Counted from the first letter of the stretch, positions 1 through 7,916 are shown. The stretch is 10,337 nucleotides of DNA from Proteiniphilum sp. (GCA_016649795.1 JAENWZ010000060.1:1-10337), one strand, 5' to 3'. The notes: generated by a model not told the origin, from the letters alone. Numbers and translations: made by a program.

Positions 1-1032
1 AGCGACATGACCCACTGGGAGATAGGGGGTGGTCAGTACTGGCATGAGAGCTACGATCCCTACGATCCTTTCACCCTCGCAGAGAGCCATGCCCTCATCC
101 CGCAGCAGTTCAGTGATGAGATAGCACAGGGTGAAATGGTGCCGGTGCTGATGGTACAGGGTACCCTCTACCCGCAGGGGAGAATGCAGACGGTAGCCAT
201 CAAGGGGATTGACCCGAATCAGGATATCTTCCTGTTGCCGACACACAAACTGGATACAGTAGTGGATGCTGTGCCTGCGATCGTTGGCGCTGCTATGGCT
301 GAGAACCTGCAGCTGGCAAGGGGTGACCATGTTACCATGCGCTGGCGTGATGCAAAGGGCACTTTCGATGCAACAGATATTGTGATCACCGACATCTTCT
401 CCAGCAACGTGCCCTCGGTGGAGGCGGCACAGGTTTATATCCCCCTGTCGATCCTCCGTGAGATGACCATGATGCAGGACGAAGCAACCATCCTCACCTT
501 CCGTGACCCTGAAGCAGAGAGATCCACGGTGCAGGGATGGGTGCACAAGCCGAAAAAGGTGCTGACCGCTTCGGTGGACAGGTTGATTAAAACAAAAACC
601 GCAGGACAATCGGTTTTCTACACGATCTTGCTGTTGCTGGCCATGCTGGCTATCTTCGACACACAGGTGCTCTCCATCTTCAGAAGACAAAAAGAGATCG
701 GGACCTATATTGCGCTGGGTTATACCCGGCGGGAGGTGGTGGGTCTGTTCACCGTGGAGGGTGCCATGCACTCTATCCTTGCAGCTGTGGTTGGAGCGCT
801 CTACGGCATCCCTTTTCTGGCGTGGCAGGCAGAGGTGGGATGGACCATCCCCATGGATGCCGGTGATTTTGGCATGGCTATGGCACAGACACTCTATCCT
901 GTGTACAGCGCCGGCCTCGTAATCACTACGGTACTGATAGTGGTAGTGATCACAACGGTTGTGAGCTACTGGCCATCGAGAAAAATAGCAAAAATGAACC
1001 CAACAGAAGCATTAAGGGGGAGAATACAATGA
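1..1032 (+). CDS. ABC transporter permease, FtsX/MacB (LolC/E) type, 5' partial
   Basis: This inner-membrane permease subunit belongs to an ABC exporter of the MacB/LolCDE group, which moves lipids, lipoproteins or other envelope substrates rather than importing solutes. The frame is open through the left edge, so the ATG at 7 is probably internal and the first membrane helix is missing. Numbering residues from that ATG, residues 1-200 form the periplasmic domain. Three membrane segments follow at about 203-225, 249-272 and 300-321. The FtsX signature is clear: RRQKEIGTYIALG at 226-238, and a closing SRKIAKMNPTEALRG at 324-338. Its TGA overlaps the next start as ATGA, so the two permeases are probably translationally coupled and form a heterodimer. 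The partner ATPase is not in view. The family is well supported; the substrate is unknown. Confidence 0.9.
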   Translation, partial: SDMTHWEIGGGQYWHESYDPYDPFTLAESHALIPQQFSDEIAQGEMVPVLMVQGTLYPQGRMQTVAIKGIDPNQDIFLLPTHKLDTVVDAVPAIVGAAMAENLQLARGDHVTMRWRDAKGTFDATDIVITDIFSSNVPSVEAAQVYIPLSILREMTMMQDEATILTFRDPEAERSTVQGWVHKPKKVLTASVDRLIKTKTAGQSVFYTILLLLAMLAIFDTQVLSIFRRQKEIGTYIALGYTRREVVGLFTVEGAMHSILAAVVGALYGIPFLAWQAEVGWTIPMDAGDFGMAMAQTLYPVYSAGLVITTVLIVVVITTVVSYWPSRKIAKMNPTEALRGRIQ

Positions 1033-2300
1033 TACGATTTTTATTAAAGGGACTCCGCGATAAGAGCCGCAGCCGCCTGCCCATCATCGTAGTGGCTATC
1101 GGGGTGATGCTCACCGTCTTTATGAACGCTTACATCACCGGTTTTATGGGCGACACCATTGAGATGAACGCACGCTTTACGCATGGTCATCTGAAAGTGA
1201 TGACAAGGGCTTATGCCGAGAATGAGGGGCAGGTACCGAATGATCTGGCAATGACAGATGTGAATGCACTGAAGGAGGAGCTCTCCGGTCGCTTTCCGGA
1301 GCTGGACTGGGCTGCACGTATTCATTTCGGGGGACTGGTGGATATGCCGGATGAGCATGGTGAGACACGATCACAGGGGCCTGCAGCAGGCATGGGGATT
1401 GATCTGTTGTCGCCGGGCAGCCGTGAGGCCGCACGATTGAATATCCCTGAATCGATCGTGCGGGGGAGGATGGTGCTGAACCCGGGTGAGGCTTTGCTGG
1501 CTGAGCAATTCTCACAGAAGCTGGGGGTGAACCCGGGCGAGGAGGTGACCCTGATTGGTTCTACCATGTATGGAAGTATGTCGATGTATAATTTCATTGT
1601 GGCCGGAACGGTCTCTTTCGGCGCTGAGGCGCTGGACCGGGGGAGCATCATCGTGGATATTGAGGATGCCAGGAATGCATTCGACATGAATGATGCTGCG
1701 GGTGAGCTGATCGGACTGTTTGACACCGGTTTCTACGATGATGAGCGTGCACTGGAGATCGCACACGCGTTCAATACCGCTTTTGAAGAGAACCACGATG
1801 AGTATGCGCCCGTGATGAAGACACTGACGCAGCAGAGGAGCATGGGGCAGCTGGTGAAGTTGATGGATGTGTGGGGTGTTTATATCATATCCGTGTTTAT
1901 CATTGCGATGGCACTGGTCCTCTGGAATGCCGGTCTGCTGGGCGGTCTCCGCCGGTATGGTGAGTTTGGTGTACGTCTGGCCATGGGTGAAGAGAAAAAC
2001 CACCTCTATCGTACCCTGATCTATGAGTCTGTTTTTATCGGGATCGCGGGTTCCATTATAGGTACTGCCATAGGATTGTTTTTCGCCGCACTGGTACAGA
2101 AATATGGCATCAATATCTCCGGGCTGATGGAGGGATCTGCCATGATGTATCCCTCAGCAATCAGAACACGCATCACGCCGGCCGACTACTATATCGGTTT
2201 TATTCCGGGTCTCTTCTCTACCGTGGTGGGAGCGATGCTCGCAGGAATAGGGATCTACAAACGGAAGACATCGCAACTGTTCAAGGAGCTGGAAGCGTAG
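1029..2300 (+). CDS. ABC transporter permease, FtsX/MacB (LolC/E) type
   Basis: This is the second permease of the same exporter, 423 residues and complete. It has the four-helix MacB/FtsX plan: a helix at about 17-38, a periplasmic MacB-like core domain at about 40-275, then helices at about 281-303, 331-355 and 387-410. The FtsX motif after the second helix reads RRYGEFGVRLAMG at 308-320, and the basic C-terminal tail is cytoplasmic. The start is the ATG inside the ATGA overlap with the preceding permease; MIRFLLKGLRDKSRSR is a normal cytoplasmic lead-in. Two different permeases in tandem, followed by a LolA-like protein, resemble LolC/LolE plus LolA. In Bacteroidota, however, sets like this also occur apart from the housekeeping Lol system, so lipoprotein release is an inference and the cargo is unknown. 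Confidence 0.92.
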   Translation: MIRFLLKGLRDKSRSRLPIIVVAIGVMLTVFMNAYITGFMGDTIEMNARFTHGHLKVMTRAYAENEGQVPNDLAMTDVNALKEELSGRFPELDWAARIHFGGLVDMPDEHGETRSQGPAAGMGIDLLSPGSREAARLNIPESIVRGRMVLNPGEALLAEQFSQKLGVNPGEEVTLIGSTMYGSMSMYNFIVAGTVSFGAEALDRGSIIVDIEDARNAFDMNDAAGELIGLFDTGFYDDERALEIAHAFNTAFEENHDEYAPVMKTLTQQRSMGQLVKLMDVWGVYIISVFIIAMALVLWNAGLLGGLRRYGEFGVRLAMGEEKNHLYRTLIYESVFIGIAGSIIGTAIGLFFAALVQKYGINISGLMEGSAMMYPSAIRTRITPADYYIGFIPGLFSTVVGAMLAGIGIYKRKTSQLFKELEA

Positions 2301-2347
2301 GAAATTAAGAATTAAGAGATAAAGGATGTTTAAACGAAATTAAACGA

Positions 2348-3118
2348 ATGAGATATATGAATAGCAGAAATCAAGCAATAATGAAGTTAATCATAACGCT
2401 GCAGTTTGCTGCAGTGGTGCTCTGCGGTTATGCACAGCCGTCTGCGGATATCATCCTGGAACGTATCGACAGGAACCTATCGTCCGAAAACAGGATATTT
2501 GAGTCGTCGATGACCATCCATGGCCGTCGGAACAGCCGGACCATCACCTCAAAATCATATGCAGTGGGCGACAAGCGCTCTTTCACCGAATACCTCTCAC
2601 CTCCCCGCGAAGAGGGTACCAAGATGCTGAAGCTGGAGGAGCAGCTCTGGATCTACTCCCCCTCTACCGACCGTACCATCCAGATATCGGGACATATGCT
2701 ACGCCAGTCGGTGATGGGATCGGACCTCTCCTATGAAGATATGATGGATGACAGGAAGCTGACGGAGACTTACGACGCCACTGTTACAGGGAGCGAGGAG
2801 CTGGAGGGACGCAAGACATGGGTGCTGGAGCTGACAGCCAAAGTGGATGACCTGGCCTACGCCTCACGCAAACTGTGGGTAGACACGGAGCGTTACATCC
2901 CTTTAAAAGAGGAACTCTTCGCCAAAAGCGGTAAATTGTTGAAACGTTCCGTGATGAGTGATGTGGTGCAGATTGAGGGACGCTGGTTTCCGCGGACAAT
3001 ATTCTACAGAGATATGCTGAAACAGGGGAGCGAAGGCACCGAGTTCAGAATCACCGATATACGCTTCAACAGCGATATTCCGGAATATCTTTTCTCCAAG
3101 GCAGCCCTGAAGCAATAG
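2348..3118 (+). CDS. Outer membrane lipoprotein-sorting protein, LolA-like
   Basis: This is a periplasmic protein of the LolA/LolB-like superfamily (the group annotated as 'outer membrane lipoprotein-sorting protein'), whose half-barrel carries acyl chains. There are three in-frame starts, at 2348, 2357 and 2381. The last gives a compact signal peptide, MKLIITLQFAAVVLCGYAQ, and may be the true start; the longer forms only extend its n-region. Cleavage is likely near residue 30 (GYAQ/PSAD). The cysteine at 26 follows leucine, so it is a poor lipobox. Family hallmarks are SPPREEGTKML at 84-94, LWIYSPSTDRTIQISG at 100-115 and MGSDLSYEDM at 123-132. It follows the two permeases by 47 bases and is probably co-transcribed. 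It would be the natural periplasmic acceptor for what they release. The exact cargo is not determinable. Confidence 0.88.
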   Translation: MRYMNSRNQAIMKLIITLQFAAVVLCGYAQPSADIILERIDRNLSSENRIFESSMTIHGRRNSRTITSKSYAVGDKRSFTEYLSPPREEGTKMLKLEEQLWIYSPSTDRTIQISGHMLRQSVMGSDLSYEDMMDDRKLTETYDATVTGSEELEGRKTWVLELTAKVDDLAYASRKLWVDTERYIPLKEELFAKSGKLLKRSVMSDVVQIEGRWFPRTIFYRDMLKQGSEGTEFRITDIRFNSDIPEYLFSKAALKQ

Positions 3119-3318
3119 TAATTCAACATAATGCGATCTTTTTTAATAATTTGATACCACAAAGGTATTCGAATGCATTTCCGGAATCAAAGAAATACAA
3201 AAACTTGTAGTTGTAATTACGCTACTTCTGGTAGATAATTAGCAACTATCGGTTGTATATGTTGAATATATCTCGCTAAGTGGTAAGCCTATTGTGTAGG
3301 TCTATCTTTTCTGACAGC

Positions 3319-4422
3319 TTATTTTTTCAGCTTGATGACCTCACTTGCAGCAAGTAAAAATGCACCGGTACCATATACCTCCCAGCTCTCTTCATTGAAG
3401 TTTCTTCGGGGATCGCCCCCGATCGGTTGCACCCATCCTACACGCCCTTCGTCATTGACACAGCGGGTCAAGCCAACCCACGCATCTTTCACTGCCGGCA
3501 AATAGGTCTTCTTATCCAGTAACTTATTATTAACGCCCCAGGCCAGTGCGTAACAGAAAAAACCGGATCCACTGACTTCTCCACCCGGATATGAGTCGGG
3601 GTCAAGCAAACTGGCCCGCCACAGGCCATCCTCTTGCTGCAGGCTGACAATACGAGCAGCCATTTCTTTAAACAGATTCTCGTAAAACGTGCGTTGCGGA
3701 TAGTCTGCCGGCAGTTCCTTGAGTATGCGTACCAGTCCGCCCATGACCCAGCCGTTACCGCGTGACCAGAATATTCGTTCGCCGTTTTCTTCCCTTCGCC
3801 CACTGCCGTCCGGCTTAATCACATAGTTTAAATCACGGGCAAACAGATGTTCTTCTTTATTATATAACAAATCGTAACACTCTTTGAAATATTGATCGTT
3901 ATGCTCCAAATAGTCAGTATTGCCGGTGGTTACACCCAGTTTAACCAGCGTGGGAGGAGCCATGAACAGCGCATCGCACCACCACCATTTAATAACGTCA
4001 TGCTTTCCTGTTGTAGGATAGGGGTTTGACATAAGAATATTCAATGTATCAATTGTTGGTTGAATCATCTCCTGTTTTTTCTCCCTTCTGTAAAGATCAA
4101 TGTAGGTCTGACAAATGGCTATATCGTCAGCATGATACCACCGCTTATGAGGTGACCACTGTTCTTTCCCGCCCATATCCATCATGGCTTGATAGATATC
4201 TTTCGACCTGGTGGTCTCCCAGGCGGCAAATACACCGGCATAAAAGGCTCCATTGGTCCAGTCACGTGGGTGATGCTTCGGGTTTTGCAGTTGCCAGTCG
4301 GTAACTTTCGTCACCACCGATTTAATGTACTTCTTGTTAAACAGCTTATTGTCTACAGACTGCCCGTTAACTGAAAAAATGAATATCGCAAACAGCAGTA
4401 ACAGATGAACCCTTTTACTCAT
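3319..4422 (-). CDS. Unsaturated glucuronyl/galacturonyl hydrolase, GH105 (YteR/YesR-like)
   Basis: The protein has 367 residues and a signal peptide at 1-20 (SKRVHLLLLFAIFIFSVNG, cut near GQS), so it is exported, probably to the periplasm. It is an alpha/alpha barrel of glycoside hydrolase family 105 (related to GH88). These enzymes remove the 4,5-unsaturated uronic acid that lyases leave at the non-reducing end of rhamnogalacturonan or ulvan fragments, by hydrating the double bond. Visible motifs are RDWTNGAFYAGV at 53-64, WWWCDALFMAPP at 146-157 with D150 as the likely catalytic acid (matching Asp143 of YteR), FWSRGNGWVMGGLVR at 218-232, SGSGFFCYALAWG at 284-296 and GTGAFLLAASE at 351-361. 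The length is normal for the family. It is the last gene of the minus-strand cluster, 48 bases behind the metallophosphoesterase. The family is confident; the choice between pectin and ulvan substrates is open. Confidence 0.93.
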   Translation of the reverse strand: MSKRVHLLLLFAIFIFSVNGQSVDNKLFNKKYIKSVVTKVTDWQLQNPKHHPRDWTNGAFYAGVFAAWETTRSKDIYQAMMDMGGKEQWSPHKRWYHADDIAICQTYIDLYRREKKQEMIQPTIDTLNILMSNPYPTTGKHDVIKWWWCDALFMAPPTLVKLGVTTGNTDYLEHNDQYFKECYDLLYNKEEHLFARDLNYVIKPDGSGRREENGERIFWSRGNGWVMGGLVRILKELPADYPQRTFYENLFKEMAARIVSLQQEDGLWRASLLDPDSYPGGEVSGSGFFCYALAWGVNNKLLDKKTYLPAVKDAWVGLTRCVNDEGRVGWVQPIGGDPRRNFNEESWEVYGTGAFLLAASEVIKLKK

Positions 4423-4470
4423 AACTCTATTTTTTTAATCAATTTGTATATCAACAGCCTTTGTGAAGTC

Positions 4471-5466
4471 CTAAAAATCAACATGTTCAATCACGAACTG
4501 CTGATCAGGCTCCGTCTTATATTCGTCCACAAAAGGAGAATAGGTTTTCACGGTGATTTTTTTTTCTACTGGATTGATGGTTAAACGGCGAAGAAAACCA
4601 TTGCCTCCCTTAACGGCGTTCTCAACTCCTCCCTGATAATTGGCCAGCATCTGATATACTTTGTTCCCATGCAGACCGTCGCTCACCAGAAAACCGGTGC
4701 CATCATGCAAGACATGACCACTAAATACCAACAAGATATTTGGATACCGGCTCACCAGCTTCTCCCACATCTGCTCACCGTCATTCACCGCATTATCTCC
4801 CGTTTCCTTCCCCAGTTTATAACTCTGTGGTCTCCAGTGATGATTTCGTTTTTCGCTCATATGAGTGTCATCTGCGTACAAATAGGCATGTGTGTTAATA
4901 ATCACTTTGTGCCTGGGATGATCACTGACCACTTTGCCTGCCCACTCAATCACGCTGTTCCTCGGACCGAACTCCAGCGACAGGATAAGCCAGTCGTAAC
5001 CACCGGCCTTAAAGGTATGCCAGGTATTATCCATCTTCCCCTCTTCAAAAGCGCCACCAAAATTTTCCATCCGGCTGTATTTCTCATATGGGAAGTAGTT
5101 ATTAAAAAGATCCGTCTGTCGTGAATCTGCGAAATGTTTTGCCCCAGGCTCACTGCCCATATCATGATTCCCGGGAACAAAGGTATATGGAACTTTCCCA
5201 TCCATCACCTGCATTGCTTTTGCAGCAACCTCCCACTCTTCGGGTACATTCCAGTCGGTTATATCTCCCTGGTGTAATACAAAGGCAATACTATCTGCAT
5301 TTGCAGCTATCCATGCTGTCTGTGCCTGAAATATCTCAGGAATCGCACGTGAATAGGTCTGGGTATCCGGCAGTAAAACCAGGTCGAATGGTTTTTTTAT
5401 CGCACAGGAGGTGATGACCAAGACAAATGTTGTCAATACGAATATAAATCTACACATTTTCATCAT
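4471..5466 (-). CDS. Calcineurin-like metallophosphoesterase lipoprotein
   Basis: This 331-residue protein has a lipoprotein signal, FVLVITSC, with the lipid-bearing cysteine at 21. Starts at residues 1, 2 or 4 are all possible. The five metal-binding blocks of the calcineurin-like phosphoesterase fold are present in order: PDTQ with D34, HQGDIT with D68, PGNHDMG with N100-H101-D102, INTHAY with H193, and FSGHVLH with H251 and H254. The DTQ in place of the usual DxH in block I defines a subgroup of envelope phosphoesterases. Enzymes of this fold cleave phosphomonoesters or phosphodiesters using two metal ions; the substrate here is unknown. It has its own promoter (5540-5570) and is followed 48 bases later by the GH105 gene, which links it to glycan breakdown. 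A phosphorylated glycan or released sugar phosphate is a reasonable but unproven substrate. Confidence 0.88.
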   Translation of the reverse strand: MMKMCRFIFVLTTFVLVITSCAIKKPFDLVLLPDTQTYSRAIPEIFQAQTAWIAANADSIAFVLHQGDITDWNVPEEWEVAAKAMQVMDGKVPYTFVPGNHDMGSEPGAKHFADSRQTDLFNNYFPYEKYSRMENFGGAFEEGKMDNTWHTFKAGGYDWLILSLEFGPRNSVIEWAGKVVSDHPRHKVIINTHAYLYADDTHMSEKRNHHWRPQSYKLGKETGDNAVNDGEQMWEKLVSRYPNILLVFSGHVLHDGTGFLVSDGLHGNKVYQMLANYQGGVENAVKGGNGFLRRLTINPVEKKITVKTYSPFVDEYKTEPDQQFVIEHVDF

Positions 5467-5539
5467 TCTTGAAAATTAAGTCCATACTAATAAACGGACG
5501 GTTAATCATAATCACTATTATTGATATATAAATGGCAAA

Positions 5540-5570
5540 CAAATATAGAGAATTCTGCCATCTCTCCAAA
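5540..5570 (-). promoter_or_regulatory. Bacteroidota-type promoter for metallophosphoesterase and GH105 genes
   Basis: On the minus strand, TTTG (5570-5567) is followed by exactly 19 bases and then TATATTTG (5547-5540). This matches both boxes of the Bacteroidota sigma-ABfr consensus (TTTG, N19, TAnnTTTG). Transcription should begin near 5533, giving a leader of roughly 65-70 bases before the start codon at 5466. It lies in the 173-base gap after the TIM-barrel gene, so the last two genes can be expressed apart from the first two. An imperfect dyad (ATCATAAT, four bases, ATTATTGAT, 5505-5525) lies in the leader. Confidence 0.7.
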
Positions 5571-5639
5571 TAATTGACAGATTCCTGAGTAATTTCCGAT
5601 AGCGTCGAATTCGATGCTTTATCATGTGCTGCCAGTTAA

Positions 5640-6773
5640 TCAATGAAGACAAATTTGTTTTATTGCAGAAATACAATGCATGTTATCTTTAATTCCACTC
5701 CAATTATATATGCACATGTATTTCAGCCTATTTACAGATAGTGTATTCTTAATGGCTGAAGCCCATTGTTCCGGGGTATCCTCGCCCAAATACAACCATT
5801 CTACGGCTGCCCAATAAGGGGCATCGTTTTGTTTAAGTGCATTCATAGCTGTCAGATCATTCTCCGGATTAACTGCATGTTCATAAAAACTCCATCCGGG
5901 ACATGCGTAATCGTTTATTGCTGCTGAATAAAGTGACTCTTCAGGGCTCCATCCACCGCTGTGAGTGAAAAGATGATCCTTTGGAACACCTAGGTTTGCA
6001 GCTAAACGAGACAAGTATTCGAGATGAACACGGACGACCTCAGTGACATCACTTTCCTGTAACTTACCTGAAGCAGCCAGGCCAAGCGTGCTGACTGCCG
6101 CATAACCAATGGCCTGAACACCACGATCCGGAAGAGAGTTGTTCTGTATACCATAGGTGGGATCATCAGACTCCGGTTTGTCCAGATAACTGTTCCCTTC
6201 GGGATAATACCAGTTGTTCACACCGATGGCACTCTCCCATCCAAGCTTCAGACCCACCAACAGATGTTTCCTGTTTTCGGGAAGTGCTTTCCTCCAATTC
6301 GTTACGATGGGAACCAGCTTCTTCATCTCAGCGTGGCATGCTTCCCGGTACAACGGACTCATCAGATTGGGCATAGGCAGTACACGCAGCTGTCGTCCCC
6401 AGTTGCGCCACCCTATTTTTACCGCGTCATCAGCTTTCCAGGAGGTCCACTCCACATTTTGGCGGTTATTGGGGTGATATCCAGGTTTGTTTTTATCCCA
6501 CCAGTTCCATAAATCGGGCCGGTTACCCCACCACTGTTCTCCGTCCAGTTGAACAACAACGGGAATCTCATACTTCTCAGAAAGAGAAAGATATCTTTTC
6601 AGCTTCACTGCAGCTTCATCAGGATTCAAATGCAGATATGAAATGATAAAACCAACCCCAACCGATATGTCGTTTGTGCCAGCCTGATAAAACAGATCTT
6701 TCACTTTTTGAAATGACTCTTCAGTTGGATCCACAGCATTTATAATGATATACTGTTTATTGCACTTTCCCAC
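5640..6773 (-). CDS. Unassigned TIM-barrel protein, probable glycoside hydrolase (clan GH-A-like)
   Basis: I cannot place this 377-residue protein in a named family. Its strand pattern reads as a (beta/alpha)8 barrel: YIIINAV at 8-14, ISVGVGFIISYL at 36-47, IPVVVQLDGEQWW at 70-82, HLLVGLKLGWES at 170-181, HLFTHSGGW at 267-275, PYWAAVEWLYLG at 319-330 and YMCIYNWSGI at 352-361. E180 closes the fourth clear strand group and E325 the one before last, the spacing expected of the acid/base and nucleophile glutamates of clan GH-A. Many exposed tryptophans suit sugar binding. The only workable start is GTG at 6773; no in-frame ATG exists before residue 134, and no signal peptide is encoded although its neighbours are exported. 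It lies 57 bases behind the esterase gene, so co-transcription is likely. The C-terminus looks complete. Confidence 0.72.
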   Translation of the reverse strand: MGKCNKQYIIINAVDPTEESFQKVKDLFYQAGTNDISVGVGFIISYLHLNPDEAAVKLKRYLSLSEKYEIPVVVQLDGEQWWGNRPDLWNWWDKNKPGYHPNNRQNVEWTSWKADDAVKIGWRNWGRQLRVLPMPNLMSPLYREACHAEMKKLVPIVTNWRKALPENRKHLLVGLKLGWESAIGVNNWYYPEGNSYLDKPESDDPTYGIQNNSLPDRGVQAIGYAAVSTLGLAASGKLQESDVTEVVRVHLEYLSRLAANLGVPKDHLFTHSGGWSPEESLYSAAINDYACPGWSFYEHAVNPENDLTAMNALKQNDAPYWAAVEWLYLGEDTPEQWASAIKNTLSVNRLKYMCIYNWSGIKDNMHCISAIKQICLH

Positions 6774-6830
6774 GTCTCCCCCTGTTATATGATTGCTTAC
6801 TTTATATCTATCAGTGGTTGTATTCTTTTG

Positions 6831-7913
6831 TTAAAAAGTCATTGCTTCAAACGATAGTTCATACAGCCAATGACCAAAATCATTGGGGTGATTGATATTA
6901 TTGCCAAGTAACGAGGATTGATCTTTTCGTTCGAGGATTTTTTCCCATGTGCTGAAAACATCAACATATGCACAATTGGCTTCTAAGGCTGCCTCTTTTG
7001 TCGCTTCAGCGTATTGTTTCATGGAATGGATTCCAAAAAGCCAGTCGTCATTGGGCGGAAATGATGAAAAGAGGATTACCTCCGCATTTTTCCTTTCTCT
7101 TATCATCCCGACAAGTGTTACAAGGTTTGTTCTGAATTGTTCCGGTGTATTCCCTCCAATATTATGATCATTCATACCCCATCCCACTAAAACAAGATCA
7201 GGGGATGTTTTACCTATATAGGAATCCCACCACTCAATACCTTGCGTTGACATATAACCCGGTATTGATACATCTTCAATTTTTATGATGGCTTTCGGAA
7301 AAATCTTTTTTAAATATTGTACATACCTGTACTGGAACCTGCGTTCAGTGGTTGAAGCCTCTCCACCGGCTGTAATACTATTGCCGTAAGATACTATCGT
7401 CACAGGTGTGCCTGCTTCCAGCTTTTCTCTGAATTTGACTAATTTTCTGCTTTGATCATTCAGATTTGCCAGCTGATCTCCATTTTTTGTGGTATAATCT
7501 ATCCAAATAAAATAGGGATGATTGGAGTAATCCGAATATTGTGAATGGTCAAACTCTTTCTTGCCATACAATGGATGCATTGAATAATCAGGAATACTTG
7601 AATCTATTGTTCTTTTAATTTCCCCACTTTGATAATCAACAATATAATCAGTTCCTTCAATGTATTGCTTACACGATGAATCTGTCGGCAAATAGGTGCT
7701 GCGTATTATCACACTCTCTCTGCTAATTGAGTCAAAACATAATTTTCCCGGAATTGTTGAAGCCAGCACAAGGCTTTCTCCTTCTATTTTCATTGTTTTC
7801 TCATAATTGGAAGGATGATCCGACGTCTTGCATCCCATCGATAAAAGAAATATCATCAGCAAAAAAGAGCAAGAAATCAATGGTTTTCCCTTCATTGTCA
7901 TTATTATTGTCAT
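6831..7913 (-). CDS. SGNH/GDSL-family esterase lipoprotein
   Basis: This 360-residue protein has a lipoprotein-like leader (FLLMIFLLSMGC, cysteine 28). Starts at residues 1, 5 and 7 are possible, and residue 7 (MKGKPLISC) gives the most normal signal. Residues 40-165 form an extra N-terminal region, probably a beta-sandwich, as seen in Bacteroidota polysaccharide esterases. The SGNH hydrolase domain follows: block I YGNSIT with nucleophile S179, block II around G219 (SIPGYMS), block III GWGMND with N248, and block V NHPNDFGHW with H342. The residue three before that histidine, usually aspartate, is N339. Such enzymes remove acetyl or similar ester groups from pectin, xylan or other glycans. 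It is the first enzyme of the minus-strand cluster, starting three bases after a 29-codon remnant. Its A+T content is visibly higher than that of the permease genes. Confidence 0.88.
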   Translation of the reverse strand: MTIIMTMKGKPLISCSFLLMIFLLSMGCKTSDHPSNYEKTMKIEGESLVLASTIPGKLCFDSISRESVIIRSTYLPTDSSCKQYIEGTDYIVDYQSGEIKRTIDSSIPDYSMHPLYGKKEFDHSQYSDYSNHPYFIWIDYTTKNGDQLANLNDQSRKLVKFREKLEAGTPVTIVSYGNSITAGGEASTTERRFQYRYVQYLKKIFPKAIIKIEDVSIPGYMSTQGIEWWDSYIGKTSPDLVLVGWGMNDHNIGGNTPEQFRTNLVTLVGMIRERKNAEVILFSSFPPNDDWLFGIHSMKQYAEATKEAALEANCAYVDVFSTWEKILERKDQSSLLGNNINHPNDFGHWLYELSFEAMTF

Positions 7914-7916
7914 TGT

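Noticed and set aside
1044..2003. Long minus-strand open frames opposite the second permease
   Set aside because: They are shadows of the plus-strand permease, with His/Pro/Ser-rich composition and no recognisable domain.
3154..3168. Hairpin ATACC-acaaa-GGTAT between the convergent lolA-like and GH105 genes, as a terminator
   Set aside because: The stem is only five pairs and neither strand has a T-run after it. No convincing terminator is visible in 3119-3318, and nothing else in that gap looks coding.
4669..5124. Plus-strand frame of 151 codons opposite the metallophosphoesterase
   Set aside because: The minus-strand frame carries all five metal-binding blocks; the opposite frame has no domain and is a shadow.
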